Part shown: positions 1 through 7,945 of the stretch, piece by piece
Numbering within the stretch: the first letter of the stretch is position 1
Layout of the letters: every line of letters begins with the position of its first letter
From: Jejubacter sp036620675
Lineage (GTDB): Bacteria > Pseudomonadota > Gammaproteobacteria > Enterobacterales > Enterobacteriaceae
DNA: 21,437 nt
Assembly: GCA_036620675.1 (NCBI GenBank)
Contig: JAZHEE010000052.1
Direction: 5' to 3' (one strand)
Program-made: the position numbers and the translations under genes
The notes under the pieces: model-generated
The model's input: only the letters and a program-made list of their open reading frames with translations
Database searches by the model: none
Told to the model about the DNA's origin: nothing

Positions 1-24
1 CCATGGGTAAAGGATGTTAAAAAG

Positions 25-67
25 TGTTCACCATGTCCCCGAACACCTGTCTACCATGTCCCCGGAC
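25..67. repeat. Imperfect tandem 20-mer pair in leading intergenic DNA
   Basis: Two 20-base units, TGTTCACCATGTCCCCGAAC (25-44) and TGTCTACCATGTCCCCGGAC (48-67), match at 17 of 20 positions with a 23-base period. They are followed by a purine-rich stretch (about 76-113) resembling half of a decayed enterobacterial intergenic repeat. No gene is visible in 1-208. The pair could be a remnant of an insertion-sequence end, but only one side is in the window and no transposase is present, so the origin is open. Confidence 0.45.
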
Positions 68-208
68 CGTACACGGGGAGAGGGTTAGGGTGAGGGGGAA
101 GGGGAATTTCGGACACGAGTTCATTCTGCATCACCGTGAAATCGACTAACATTATGCGGTACGGGGCCGTTCCGGCCGTGACTCCGATAACGCATTGAGG
201 ATTATCGA

Positions 209-724
209 ATGAAATGGAATGTTTTTCTGAAAGGGGCGCTGGTGGCTTCGTTGGTTATCGCTGCCGCTGGGTGCGATAACGCCAGCAAGCAGAACAAGGG
301 CGTGGCATGGGTCAATGTCTCTCAGGCGATTAACGATTCGCCGCTGGCAGAGCAGGAAAAAACGCGTCTTGAGACGGTGAAAAATATTCTGCTGAAGGCG
401 GAGCAGGACGCGAATAAAAGCTATGAGGGCATGGACAAAGCCAAAGCCGATCAGGCCAGAAGCTCGGACGCCATTACCATTAACCGGCAGTGGAATCTGG
501 AACAGCGCGCGACGCGTACGGCCCTGGTGAACCAGGTGCGTAGCGCGGTTGAGGAAGTGCGTAAGAAGAACAACTACGCCGTTATCGTTGACGGCGGCGC
601 GGTTCTGGCCGCCGACCCCGCCAGTGACGTGACCAAACAGGTCGTTGAATCACTAAAATCGGCGAAGGTCGACTTTGGTGAGCTGCCGACTATCACTATC
701 AAAAACGCGCCGGACGGCAAGTAA
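209..724 (+). CDS. OmpH/Skp-family periplasmic lipoprotein
   Basis: A 171-aa protein with a lipoprotein signal: a basic start, a hydrophobic stretch and the lipobox AAGC with the modified cysteine at residue 22. Residues +2 and +3 are Asp and Asn, which in E. coli is an inner-membrane retention signal (Lol avoidance), so it probably faces the periplasm from the inner membrane. The remainder has the OmpH/Skp layout: an N-terminal VAWVNVSQA strand, a long charged helical region (about 45-120, likely coiled coil), and a closing segment with NYAVIVDGGAVLAADPASDVT. By family it should bind unfolded envelope proteins, but it is a paralogue rather than Skp itself. GAGGA lies 7 bases before the ATG. 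The stop is only 12 bases from the convergent stop of yhaK, with no clear terminator between. Confidence 0.8.
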   Translation: MKWNVFLKGALVASLVIAAAGCDNASKQNKGVAWVNVSQAINDSPLAEQEKTRLETVKNILLKAEQDANKSYEGMDKAKADQARSSDAITINRQWNLEQRATRTALVNQVRSAVEEVRKKNNYAVIVDGGAVLAADPASDVTKQVVESLKSAKVDFGELPTITIKNAPDGK

Positions 725-736
725 TCGCCTTGCGCC

Positions 737-1438
737 TTACACGGGCAGGTCGATCAGCAGCGCGCGCAGCCGGGTATCGGCCACCAGAGTGAGCTGCGAC
801 TCGTCGCGAATAAAGGCGCCATCGCCGCAGGTGAGCGCCTTTTTCTCTTCTTTGGGAGTGACGGCATGCAGAGTACCGTGAATCGATTGCAGATACGCCC
901 GTGGCCCGTGTAACTGAAAGGCCTGGCTTTGGCCCGATTCCAGTTCGACATGATGCAGCCACAGCTGCTGGCGCAGCATCAGGCTGCCGTTCTGGCCGTC
1001 CGGTGACGCCAGCAACTGGCTGGGCTGGCCGTTGAGCGATACTTTCTGCCAGCGGGGATTTTCCCGCTGCGGGCAGGCATCAAACCATAGCTGCATACGC
1101 GTCAGGGATTGCGTTTTGCTCAGGTTATGTTCACTATAGCTGATGCCCGGCTGGGCAGAGATCAGCAGGGCTTCACCTGCGCTGACCTGAACGTGATTGC
1201 CCTCGCTGTCGCGATACTCCGTCTCGCCGTCGAGCACCAGATTCAGGATATCCACCCTGGGGTAGGTTCGTGGCTGAAAAGCGGCATCGGGAGCAAGTAC
1301 CTCCTGGTTGAGTACCCGTAGCGACGCATAGCCCAGCAGGTCAGGATCGAAATAGTGGCCGAACGAAAACGTGTAGCGGGCCTGTAACCATCCATAGTCA
1401 GCTTTACCGCACTGTCCGGCTGTTCTTGGGGTAATCAT
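737..1438 (-). CDS. yhaK: Pirin-family bicupin YhaK
   Basis: The 233-aa product matches E. coli YhaK nearly throughout in length and sequence (start MITPRTAGQCGKADYGW, end RALLIDLPV). YhaK is a cytoplasmic two-cupin protein of the pirin family, described as sensitive to reactive oxygen or nitrogen species; its reaction is not established. The first cupin includes HYFDPDLLGYASLRVLN and the PRTYPRVDILNLVLDGE barrel strand, and the second includes LHGPRAYLQSIHG. The gene is divergent from yhaJ, whose product is a LysR regulator, so the 108-base intergenic region probably carries shared control sites. An AGAGG-like ribosome site lies about 11 bases before the ATG. Assignment is from recalled homology. 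Confidence 0.93.
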   Translation of the reverse strand: MITPRTAGQCGKADYGWLQARYTFSFGHYFDPDLLGYASLRVLNQEVLAPDAAFQPRTYPRVDILNLVLDGETEYRDSEGNHVQVSAGEALLISAQPGISYSEHNLSKTQSLTRMQLWFDACPQRENPRWQKVSLNGQPSQLLASPDGQNGSLMLRQQLWLHHVELESGQSQAFQLHGPRAYLQSIHGTLHAVTPKEEKKALTCGDGAFIRDESQLTLVADTRLRALLIDLPV

Positions 1439-1546
1439 AGACTTCTTGACCTCTTTTTACACTAAACCCATGGTAAGGATCTGGACGCTGCATTGTTAGC
1501 CAGTTAATCTGCTCGGTATGTTCAAATTTCCTGAATGAGAGCGGAA

Positions 1547-2443
1547 ATGGCTAAAGACAGGGCGCTGACGCTGGAAGCGTTGCGGGTAATGGACGCGATC
1601 GACAGACGCGGCAGTTTTGCTGCGGCGGCGGATGAGCTGGGGCGGGTGCCTTCCGCCCTCAGTTACACCATGCAGAAGCTGGAGGAAGAGCTGGATGTGG
1701 TGCTGTTTGATCGTTCCGGCCACCGAACGAAATTCACCAATGTGGGACGCATGCTGCTGGAGCGTGGGCGCATGCTGCTGGAAGCGGCGGATAAGCTAAC
1801 CACCGATGCCGAAGCGCTGGCCCGGGGCTGGGAAACCCATCTGACCATTGTGACTGAAGCGCTGGTGCCTGCCGCCACCTTTTTTCCGCTGGTGGAGCGG
1901 CTGGCGGAAAAAGCGGATACCCAACTGTCGATACTGACCGAAGTGCTGGCCGGCGCCTGGGAGCGGCTGGAGCAGGGGCGCGCCGATATCGTGGTCGCGC
2001 CGGATATGCACTTCCGGTCTTCATCGGAGATCAACTCGCGTAAGCTCTATTCGCTGAAAAACGTCTATGTGGCGGCGCCGGATCACCCTATCCATCAGGA
2101 GCCGGAACCGCTTTCCGAAGTGACCCGGGTGAAATACCGCGGCGTGGCGGTGGCGGATACCGCCCGCGAACGCCCGGTGTTGACCGTACAGCTGTTGGAT
2201 AAGCAGCCGCGTCTGACCATCAGTTCTATGGAAAATAAACGCCAGGCGCTGCTGGCCGGACTGGGCGTGGCGACCATGCCCTGGCCGCTGGTGGAGCAGG
2301 ACATCGCCGAGGGTCGGCTGCGGGTCGTTAGCCCGGAATCCACCTCGGAAGTGGATATTATTATGGCCTGGCGGCGGGACAGCATGGGGGAAGCCAAGGC
2401 CTGGTGTCTGCGGGAAATTCCTAAGCTGTTTAGCGGAAAGTAA
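1547..2443 (+). CDS. yhaJ: LysR-type transcriptional regulator YhaJ
   Basis: A 298-aa LysR regulator nearly identical to E. coli YhaJ. The N-terminal winged helix-turn-helix (about residues 7-65) contains RRGSFAAAADELGRVPSALS, and an effector-binding domain of periplasmic-binding fold follows (about 90-295). An ATG at 1535 is also in frame, but the start at 1547 (MAKDRALTLEALRV) gives the family length and has GAGCGGA just before it. E. coli YhaJ responds to dinitrotoluene products and activates yqjF, and it influences virulence genes in pathogenic E. coli. Here yqjF is only about 1.5 kb away and yhaK is divergent, so local control of both is plausible (inference). A strong hairpin follows the stop. 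Confidence 0.93.
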   Translation: MAKDRALTLEALRVMDAIDRRGSFAAAADELGRVPSALSYTMQKLEEELDVVLFDRSGHRTKFTNVGRMLLERGRMLLEAADKLTTDAEALARGWETHLTIVTEALVPAATFFPLVERLAEKADTQLSILTEVLAGAWERLEQGRADIVVAPDMHFRSSSEINSRKLYSLKNVYVAAPDHPIHQEPEPLSEVTRVKYRGVAVADTARERPVLTVQLLDKQPRLTISSMENKRQALLAGLGVATMPWPLVEQDIAEGRLRVVSPESTSEVDIIMAWRRDSMGEAKAWCLREIPKLFSGK

Positions 2444-2445
2444 AA

Positions 2446-2467
2446 AACGGCGGCGCACGCCGCCGTT
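2446..2467 (-). terminator. Bidirectional terminator between yhaJ and yhaH
   Basis: A perfect 9-bp stem (AACGGCGGC / GCCGCCGTT) with a 4-base loop. On the minus strand it is followed by TTTTTT, a good intrinsic terminator for yhaH. On the plus strand the tail is the weaker ATTG, and it can still stop yhaJ transcription. The aberrant reading frame of yhaH runs into its edge. Confidence 0.8.
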
Positions 2468-2837
2468 ATTGAAACCAGGTTACAGAGAAACGGTGGAAGA
2501 GGGCGGCTGCGCCCCTTCGTCTGCCAGCGGATCGGGGCCAAAGCGGTTCGCGCCCGGCGTACCGCGCAGGCAGCAGAATCCACCAGCCGGAGCGATCGGT
2601 GTCGTGCAGACGGCGGCACAGCACCGCCAGGCTCGGCAGCAGAATGCCCAGTGAATAGAGCGAAGACAGCACGCCGCTCTCTTTGTTTTCGCCGAAATGC
2701 CACCCCAGAATGCCGTCTACGATACCGAGCAAAATGGCGATAACGATGTTTATCAGCACGAACATCCAGTATTCTTTACGTCGCGCCCTGCCTTTAAATC
2801 CAACGTAATTCCTTAACACCTTCAGATACCATTCCAT
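2466..2837 (-). CDS. yhaH: DUF805 inner-membrane protein YhaH, C-terminus frameshifted
   Basis: The start (MEWYLKVLRNYVGFKGRARRKEYWMF) and RRLHDTDRSGWW motif are those of the DUF805 family protein YhaH, a small multi-pass inner-membrane protein of unknown function. Normal residues run to about L89. The family's next membrane helix is then missing and the frame changes, giving an arginine-rich unrelated tail (123 aa in total). In the alternative frame the expected family ending is still present: FCCLRGTPGANRFGPDP and on to a TAA at 2480-2482. The break lies at 2567-2579, where CTGCTG occurs, which fits a deletion between short repeats. The product probably lacks the last transmembrane segment and the conserved tail, so it may be non-functional, unless the deletion is an assembly error. 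The 5' part is confidently YhaH. Confidence 0.85.
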   Translation of the reverse strand: MEWYLKVLRNYVGFKGRARRKEYWMFVLINIVIAILLGIVDGILGWHFGENKESGVLSSLYSLGILLPSLAVLCRRLHDTDRSGWWILLPARYAGREPLWPRSAGRRRGAAALFHRFSVTWFQ

Positions 2838-2899
2838 TTTTTATGCCTTGTTGGGGAGTTGAAGAGTCATTATAGCCATAATGGCCGCCAGCAAGAATA

Positions 2900-2918
2900 C
2901 GGCGGCAGATTGCCGCCG
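2900..2918 (-). terminator. Hairpin downstream of yqjG
   Basis: An 8-bp perfect stem (CGGCGGCA / TGCCGCCG) with a 3-base loop sits 8 bases beyond the yqjG stop. The following bases on the minus strand (TATTCTTG) are only mildly U-rich, so termination would be weak. It may partly insulate yhaH from yqjG transcription. Confidence 0.45.
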
Positions 2919-2926
2919 GGGAAGGA

Positions 2927-3913
2927 TTAACGGAAACGCTCGTCGCGACCGTGAGGTTCATTCAGATCCTGTTGCGGCCCGATAGAGATAATACCGGTCG
3001 GGTTAATGGTTTTATGGCTGCGGAAATAATGGTTGCGGATATGCTCCAGGTTGACCGTTTCCGCGATGCCAGGCATCTGATAGATATCACGCAGGAAGCC
3101 GTACAGATTCAGATAATCGCTGATGCGCTGGCGATCGCACTTAAAGTGAGTGACATACACCGGGTCGAAGCGCACCAGGGTGGTCCACAGGCGGATGTCT
3201 GCTTCGGTCAGTTGATGACCGGTCAGATAGCGATGCTGGCCCAGAATCTGCTCCAGCCGGGCCAGTGCGCTAAATAGCTGGCCGACCGCTTCATCGTACG
3301 CCTGCTGCGAGGTGGCGAAACCGGCTTTATAAACGCCGTTATTCACCGTGTTGTAGATCCAGTCGTTGAGTTCATCTATCTGAGTACGCTGTGCTGTGGG
3401 GTAATAGTCGCCGGCCCGGGCGCCCAGCGCGTCGAAGGCGCTGTTGAACATGCGGATAATTTCCGACGACTCATTGCTGACGATAGTTTGCTGTTTTTTA
3501 TCCCACAGCACGGGTACCGTTACCCGCCCGCTGTAATGGGGATTAGCCTGGAGGTAAAGCTGGTACAGAAAGTCATGGCCGTTGAGCGTATCGCCGGTGG
3601 CGCCAGGAAAGTCATGTCCGAAGGTCCAGCCGTTTTCCAGCATCAGCGGATGCACAACTGAAACATCGATAAACGGCTCCAGCCCTTTCAGCTTGCGCAT
3701 TATCAGCGTGCGATGGGCCCAGGGGCAGGCCAGGGAGACATAGAGATGATAGCGGCCTTTTTCGGCGACAAAACCGCCCTGGCCGGAAGGGCCGGGCGCG
3801 CCGTCCGGTGTGACCCAGTTGCGAAAAGCGGCAGCGGAGCGCTGAAAGCGTCCACCGGTGGATTTGGTGTCATACCATGCGTCCTGCCAGACGCCGTCAA
3901 CAAGCAGTCCCAT
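2927..3913 (-). CDS. yqjG: Glutathionyl-hydroquinone reductase YqjG
   Basis: A 328-aa cytosolic Xi-class glutathione transferase, which reduces glutathionyl-hydroquinones to hydroquinones with release of glutathione disulfide. The catalytic cysteine is C63 in YVSLACPWAHR. The thioredoxin-like N-domain continues through VPVLWDKK and IVSNESSEIIRMFN (glutathione binding), and the helical C-domain carries LTEADIRLWTTLVRFDPVY. An upstream in-frame start at 3961 exists, but the ATG at 3913 has AGGAGG 6 bases before it and gives the E. coli length. It follows yqjF by about 60 bases on the same strand, so the two may be cotranscribed; both relate to redox or aromatic compound stress. Sequence agreement with E. 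coli YqjG is very high. Confidence 0.95.
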   Translation of the reverse strand: MGLLVDGVWQDAWYDTKSTGGRFQRSAAAFRNWVTPDGAPGPSGQGGFVAEKGRYHLYVSLACPWAHRTLIMRKLKGLEPFIDVSVVHPLMLENGWTFGHDFPGATGDTLNGHDFLYQLYLQANPHYSGRVTVPVLWDKKQQTIVSNESSEIIRMFNSAFDALGARAGDYYPTAQRTQIDELNDWIYNTVNNGVYKAGFATSQQAYDEAVGQLFSALARLEQILGQHRYLTGHQLTEADIRLWTTLVRFDPVYVTHFKCDRQRISDYLNLYGFLRDIYQMPGIAETVNLEHIRNHYFRSHKTINPTGIISIGPQQDLNEPHGRDERFR

Positions 3914-3975
3914 TATTCCTCCTGAAGCGCTGAATGTCCGGCGTGGGCCGCCGGACGTCATACAGTATAGAAAAC

Positions 3976-4368
3976 TTACCAGTTTTTATTCAGTACGCGA
4001 TCCAGGCTGATAGCGCCAGGGCCAAAGAGCGCCAGCAGCAGATAACCGCCCGCGATAGTGAAGTTTTTCATGAACATCAGCGAGTTAGTAGCATCTGCAA
4101 AGTTGCTGTGGAACAGGAACGCGGTCAGCAGCGTAAACAGAGCGGTAATCAGCGCCGTGGTTCGGGTCAGGAAGCCGAACAGAATCGCCAGACCGCCGCC
4201 AAACTCAAGCAGAATGGTAAGCGGCAACAGAAAGCCGGGAACGCCCATCGCCTCCATATACTGCTGCGTGCCGGAATAAGCAGTGATTTTTCCCCAACCG
4301 GCCACGATAAACAGAATCGGCATCAGAATACGTGCAACCAGAACACCAACATCTTCGAATTTTTTCAT
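3976..4368 (-). CDS. yqjF: DoxX-family inner-membrane protein YqjF
   Basis: A 130-aa DoxX/DUF417-like membrane protein with about four hydrophobic helices: VGVLVARILMPILFIVAGW, FLLPLTILLEFGGGLAILFG, TALITALFTLLTAFLF and a last one around ITAGGYLLLALFGPGA-like residues. It closely matches E. coli YqjF, a quinol-oxidase-subunit-like protein of unknown exact function whose promoter is activated by YhaJ in response to dinitrotoluene metabolites. A GTG at 4377 is in frame, but the ATG at 4368 has AGGTG 7 bases upstream and gives the E. coli length. The upstream region of about 215 bases should hold the YhaJ-dependent promoter. Product location: inner membrane. Confidence 0.93.
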   Translation of the reverse strand: MKKFEDVGVLVARILMPILFIVAGWGKITAYSGTQQYMEAMGVPGFLLPLTILLEFGGGLAILFGFLTRTTALITALFTLLTAFLFHSNFADATNSLMFMKNFTIAGGYLLLALFGPGAISLDRVLNKNW

Positions 4369-4412
4369 TTTGTTCACCTGAGAGACTCAAAAAAGCGATT
4401 TTGCTAATTTGT

Positions 4413-4422
4413 TGATTAATCA
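4413..4422. promoter_or_regulatory. Palindrome upstream of yqjF, candidate operator
   Basis: TGATTAATCA is a perfect 10-base palindrome 45 bases before the yqjF start, and GGTTGATTC-like half repeats follow it. Position and AT-rich symmetric form would suit a LysR-type site such as one for YhaJ, but no YhaJ consensus was available for comparison. Treat as a weak candidate. Confidence 0.25.
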
Positions 4423-4547
4423 GAGGTTGATTCCTTTGTTATCGGTAACCCCCGTTGATGGACAGGATAATACGTCGGGCTATTCCCGATTGTTAGCAAG
4501 GAAAACTGTCAAAAAAATTCAAATTTTCTGAATGTGTCAGGGAAGAG

Positions 4548-4570
4548 GCCCTCTCCAGGGCGGAGAGGGC
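4548..4570 (-). terminator. Hairpin downstream of yjgR
   Basis: A 9-bp perfect stem (GCCCTCTCC / GGAGAGGGC) with loop AGGGC lies 15 bases beyond the yjgR stop. There is no U-run on the minus strand. With the nearby GAGGGGGG it resembles the enterobacterial GGAGAGGG-type intergenic repeat, of which a half copy may also lie near 76-100. Confidence 0.5.
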
Positions 4571-4585
4571 AGCAATGAGGGGGGA

Positions 4586-6088
4586 TTAGCGCTTACGGCC
4601 GCCGAGCAGGCTTCCCAGCACGCCGCGCACTATCTGGCGGGTTATCTGGCGCGCCGCGCTTTTCGCCGCGGTCTGCACCATGCCGTCTTTCTTACCGCCG
4701 CGCGGGCCGGTGCTGCCGAACAGAATCTCTTTCAGTCCGCCCAGGATACCGTCATCTACATCCGCCTGTTTGCCTTTGGCGGGCGGCGCCTGCTCTTTAT
4801 CAGTGGCGGCCTGCACGCCTTTTTGCAGCATTTCGTAAGCCGATTCGCGATCCTGAGCTTCATCATATTTGCCATACAGCGGGGAGTTATTGATAAGTCC
4901 GTTACGCTCGCTGCCATTGACCGGCCCCATTCTTGATGCCGGGGCGATGACCATAGCGCGCTCTACCACCGTTGGGCTGCCTTTCTCGTCCAGGAACGAG
5001 ATCAGCGCTTCGCCGGTGCCCAGCGCCTGAATGGCCTCTTCGGTATTAAACGCCGGATTGGCGCGCATGGTCTGGGCCGCGGTTTTCACCGCTTTTTGAT
5101 CTTTCGGGGTAAAGGCGCGTAGCGCATGCTGAACGCGGTTGCCGAGCTGGCCCAGCACGCTGTCCGGAATATCGGAAGGATTCTGGGAAACGAAGAAAAT
5201 GCCCACCCCTTTAGAACGGATAAGACGCACCACCTGTTCGATTTTGTCCAGTAGTACCTGGGGCGCGTCGTCAAACAGCAGATGCGCTTCGTCGAAGAAG
5301 AATACCAGTTTGGGCTTGTCCAGATCGCCCGCTTCCGGCAGGCGCTCATAAAGCTCAGAGAGCATCCACAGCAGGCTGGCGGCATAGAGCTTCGGCATCT
5401 GGTACAGCTTTTCCGCCGCCAGAATATTGATGATGCCTTTGCCGTTTTCGTCGCTACGCATCCAGTCCTGAATATCGAGCATCGGTTCGCCGAAGAAGAA
5501 AGGCGCGCCTTCCTGCTCCAGCGCCAGCAGCCCGCGCTGAATGGCGCCTATCGAGGCGCTGCTGATATTGCCGTACTGATTCTGGAATGATTTGGCGTTA
5601 TCGCCGATGTACTGGGTAATGGCGCGCAGATCTTTAAAGTCGAGCAGCAGCAGGCCCTGATCGTCCGCCACCCGGAAGATGATCTGCAGTACGCCGCTTT
5701 GCACCTCATTCAGTTTCAGCAAGCGGGCCAGCAGCAGCGGCCCCAGATCGGAAACGGTGGCCCGTAGCGGGTGCCCTTTTTCGCCAAAAATATCCCACAG
5801 CACCGTAGGGTTGCCGTGGGGCTGCCAGTCGGTTACGCCAATACTTTTCAGGCGTGCCTGGAGTTTTTCCGACGCTTCGCCTGGCATGGCGATGCCGGTC
5901 AGGTCGCCTTTAACATCGGCCATAAATACCGGTACGCCAATTTCCGAAAAAGATTCGGCCAGCTTTTGCAGGGTGACGGTCTTACCGGTGCCGGTAGCGC
6001 CGGTGATCAATCCATGGCGGTTGGCCATACCAGGCAGCAGGCACAGGGGCTTTTCGGTGGTTCTGGCTATCGTTAGTGGCGTACTCAT
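4586..6088 (-). CDS. yjgR: HerA-like P-loop ATPase YjgR (DUF853)
   Basis: A 500-aa DUF853 / HerA-FtsK-type ATPase, the same length as E. coli YjgR. The Walker A motif GATGTGKT is at residues 30-37 and Walker B KLVFFFDEAH at 260-269. A sensor-like SQNPSDIP follows at 301-308, and an arginine/lysine-rich tail (about 460-500) ends with GSLLGGRKR. The family is related to DNA-pumping ATPases, but the role of YjgR is unknown and it is not in a HerA-NurA operon here. In E. coli it lies near idnR, ahr and leuX; here it also sits in the ahr-leuX neighbourhood, next to yqjF, which is a rearranged junction. It is divergent from the dihydroxyacetone kinase gene with about 130 bases between. Confidence 0.92.
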   Translation of the reverse strand: MSTPLTIARTTEKPLCLLPGMANRHGLITGATGTGKTVTLQKLAESFSEIGVPVFMADVKGDLTGIAMPGEASEKLQARLKSIGVTDWQPHGNPTVLWDIFGEKGHPLRATVSDLGPLLLARLLKLNEVQSGVLQIIFRVADDQGLLLLDFKDLRAITQYIGDNAKSFQNQYGNISSASIGAIQRGLLALEQEGAPFFFGEPMLDIQDWMRSDENGKGIINILAAEKLYQMPKLYAASLLWMLSELYERLPEAGDLDKPKLVFFFDEAHLLFDDAPQVLLDKIEQVVRLIRSKGVGIFFVSQNPSDIPDSVLGQLGNRVQHALRAFTPKDQKAVKTAAQTMRANPAFNTEEAIQALGTGEALISFLDEKGSPTVVERAMVIAPASRMGPVNGSERNGLINNSPLYGKYDEAQDRESAYEMLQKGVQAATDKEQAPPAKGKQADVDDGILGGLKEILFGSTGPRGGKKDGMVQTAAKSAARQITRQIVRGVLGSLLGGRKR

Positions 6089-6220
6089 TTATCTCATCCC
6101 TCAGTTAAACTTTGCTTACATCATAGTAATTATCAGAGAGTCAGTATATTCCTGAGAGTATTCAACACAACGTATCAGCGAGCTATGCTTGTGCTATGGC
6201 TTGCCGATTGATGGAACATC

Positions 6221-7882
6221 ATGTCCGGATTCTTCTTTGATCAACGTGAACAACTGGTGGATGACGCTATTGAGGGCGTTATTCTCTCTTCTCCTCATCG
6301 TAATCTGACGCGACTGGATATCGAGCCGGGAATTCGGGTCGTGATGCGCAACGACTGGAACAAAAGCCGGGTGGCGGTGATTTCCGGCGGTGGTGCCGGC
6401 CACGAGCCGGCCGATGTGGGATTTGTGGGGCGCGGTATGCTCACCGCAGCGGTCTGCGGCGACCTGTTCGCCTCGCCCGGTGTGGATGCGATACTGAACG
6501 CCATTGTCGCGGTGACCGGCGATCGCGGCTGTCTGCTGATCGTCAAAAACTATACCGGGGATCGTCTGAACTTCGGACTGGCGGCGGAAAAAGCCAAGCG
6601 CTATGGCCTGAAGGTGGAGATGGTGGTGGTGGGCGATGATATCGCGCTGCCGGGCAATCAGCCGCGCGGTATCGCCGGTACTTCGCTGGTGCACAAGATT
6701 GCGGGCTATGCTGCCGAACAGGGGCGATCGCTGGAGGAAGTGCGGGAGCTTGCCCAGCAGGCCAGCGAAAACGTCTTCAGTCTTGGGGTCGCGCTGCGTA
6801 GCTGTAGCCTGCCGGACGGCGTGGAGGACGAATGGCGTATTCCTCCGGGTCAGGTGGAGATAGGGCTTGGCCTGCACGGCGAACCGGGGGCCCGAACCCT
6901 GAATACCCGCAACAGCCGCGCGCTGGTGGATCTGATGGTAGAGCAGCTCTGGCAGTACGCCGGAGGCGATGTGCGGCTGGCGCTGCTGGTCAACAACCTG
7001 GGCGGCACCTCGGAAATGGAGATGGCGCTGATTGTGAAGGCTCTGGCCCATTCCCGCCTGCGCGATCAGGTGGAGTTTATGATTGGCCCGGCGCCGCTGA
7101 TGAGCGCGCTGGATATGAAGGGCTTTTCACTCTCGATCCTGCGCCTGAGCGATGCTTTTATCGATGCGCTTCAGGCGCCCTGTGAAACGCAGGGATGGCG
7201 CCCGCTGGTACCCTTTACGCCGATGAAAACGCAGCCCCAGCGTCCGGCTCACGATCGGGTCGACGCGCTGCCTTCTCACAATGAAGCGGTAGCGAGGCGA
7301 GTGGCGGCGCTGACGCTCGCGCTGGTGGAGATAGAAGCGGATCTGAACGCGCTGGACGCCCGGGTTGGAGACGGCAACACCGGCACGTCTTTCGCTCAGG
7401 GCGCACGGGATATTGCCCGGCTGCTGGGGCTGGGCGCCCTGCCGCTTAACGATCAGGCGGCGCTGCTGGCCTTCATTGGCGAGCGGCTGGCGACGGTGAT
7501 GGGCGGCACCAGCGGCGGCCTGATGTCGATATTCTTTACTGCGGCTGGCCGCGCCCGGTTACAGGGGCAATCCCTGGAACAGGCGCTGCTGGTGGGGCTA
7601 CAGCAGATTAAGCTCTACGGCGGCGCGGAGCCGGGCGATCGCACCCTGATCGATGCGCTACAACCGGCGCTGGAGGCGCTGGCGCAAGAGGGCATTGACG
7701 CCGCGGCCGAAGCGGCCAGCCGCGGTGCTGAAGAGACCGCCGTCATGAATAAAGCCAACGCCGGGCGTTCCGCGTATATCGCCAGCGAACGTCTGTCGGG
7801 CGTGAAAGATCCGGGCGCCGCGGCTGTTGCCACGGCGTTCGCCGCGCTGGCGGAAGTGGAACAGAAAATCGCCCGCCAGTAG
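6221..7882 (+). CDS. dhaK: Fused ATP-dependent dihydroxyacetone kinase (DhaK-DhaL)
   Basis: A 553-aa single-chain kinase like that of Citrobacter freundii, which phosphorylates dihydroxyacetone to dihydroxyacetone phosphate with ATP. The DhaK domain (about 1-335) has SGGGAGHEP (55-63) and the substrate-binding histidine H219 in GLGLHGEPGA. The DhaL domain (about 350-553) has GDGNTGTS, GGTSGGLMS (428-436) and GDRTLIDAL (472-480) for nucleotide binding. The metal-binding motif normally reads D....GDGD; here the residues are D379, D384 and N386, so one carboxylate ligand is an amide. All other hallmarks look intact. The ribosome site is weak (TGGAAC). No glycerol dehydrogenase or PTS partner is adjacent, so it may work alone or with aldehyde reductase genes nearby (inference). 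Confidence 0.92.
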   Translation: MSGFFFDQREQLVDDAIEGVILSSPHRNLTRLDIEPGIRVVMRNDWNKSRVAVISGGGAGHEPADVGFVGRGMLTAAVCGDLFASPGVDAILNAIVAVTGDRGCLLIVKNYTGDRLNFGLAAEKAKRYGLKVEMVVVGDDIALPGNQPRGIAGTSLVHKIAGYAAEQGRSLEEVRELAQQASENVFSLGVALRSCSLPDGVEDEWRIPPGQVEIGLGLHGEPGARTLNTRNSRALVDLMVEQLWQYAGGDVRLALLVNNLGGTSEMEMALIVKALAHSRLRDQVEFMIGPAPLMSALDMKGFSLSILRLSDAFIDALQAPCETQGWRPLVPFTPMKTQPQRPAHDRVDALPSHNEAVARRVAALTLALVEIEADLNALDARVGDGNTGTSFAQGARDIARLLGLGALPLNDQAALLAFIGERLATVMGGTSGGLMSIFFTAAGRARLQGQSLEQALLVGLQQIKLYGGAEPGDRTLIDALQPALEALAQEGIDAAAEAASRGAEETAVMNKANAGRSAYIASERLSGVKDPGAAAVATAFAALAEVEQKIARQ

Positions 7883-7899
7883 TCATTCCCGGCCAAAGA

Positions 7900-7923
7900 C
7901 AGCCGACCGTTTCAGGTCGGCTG
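7900..7923. terminator. Terminator hairpin between dhaK and ahr
   Basis: A perfect 9-bp stem (CAGCCGACC / GGTCGGCTG) with a 6-base loop lies between the convergent stops of dhaK and ahr. Neither side has a long U-run, but the position and stability fit a shared terminator. Confidence 0.65.
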
Positions 7924-7945
7924 CTGCGTGGTTAATCAACGGAAA

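Noticed and set aside
3934..4407. Open frame opposite yqjF
   Set aside because: Low-complexity Gln/Arg-rich translation, no ribosome site, fully overlaps a well-supported gene.
6194..7051. Long open frame (285 codons) opposite the dihydroxyacetone kinase gene
   Set aside because: It is antisense to a clear family gene, rich in His, Arg and Gln as GC-rich shadows are, and has no family resemblance.
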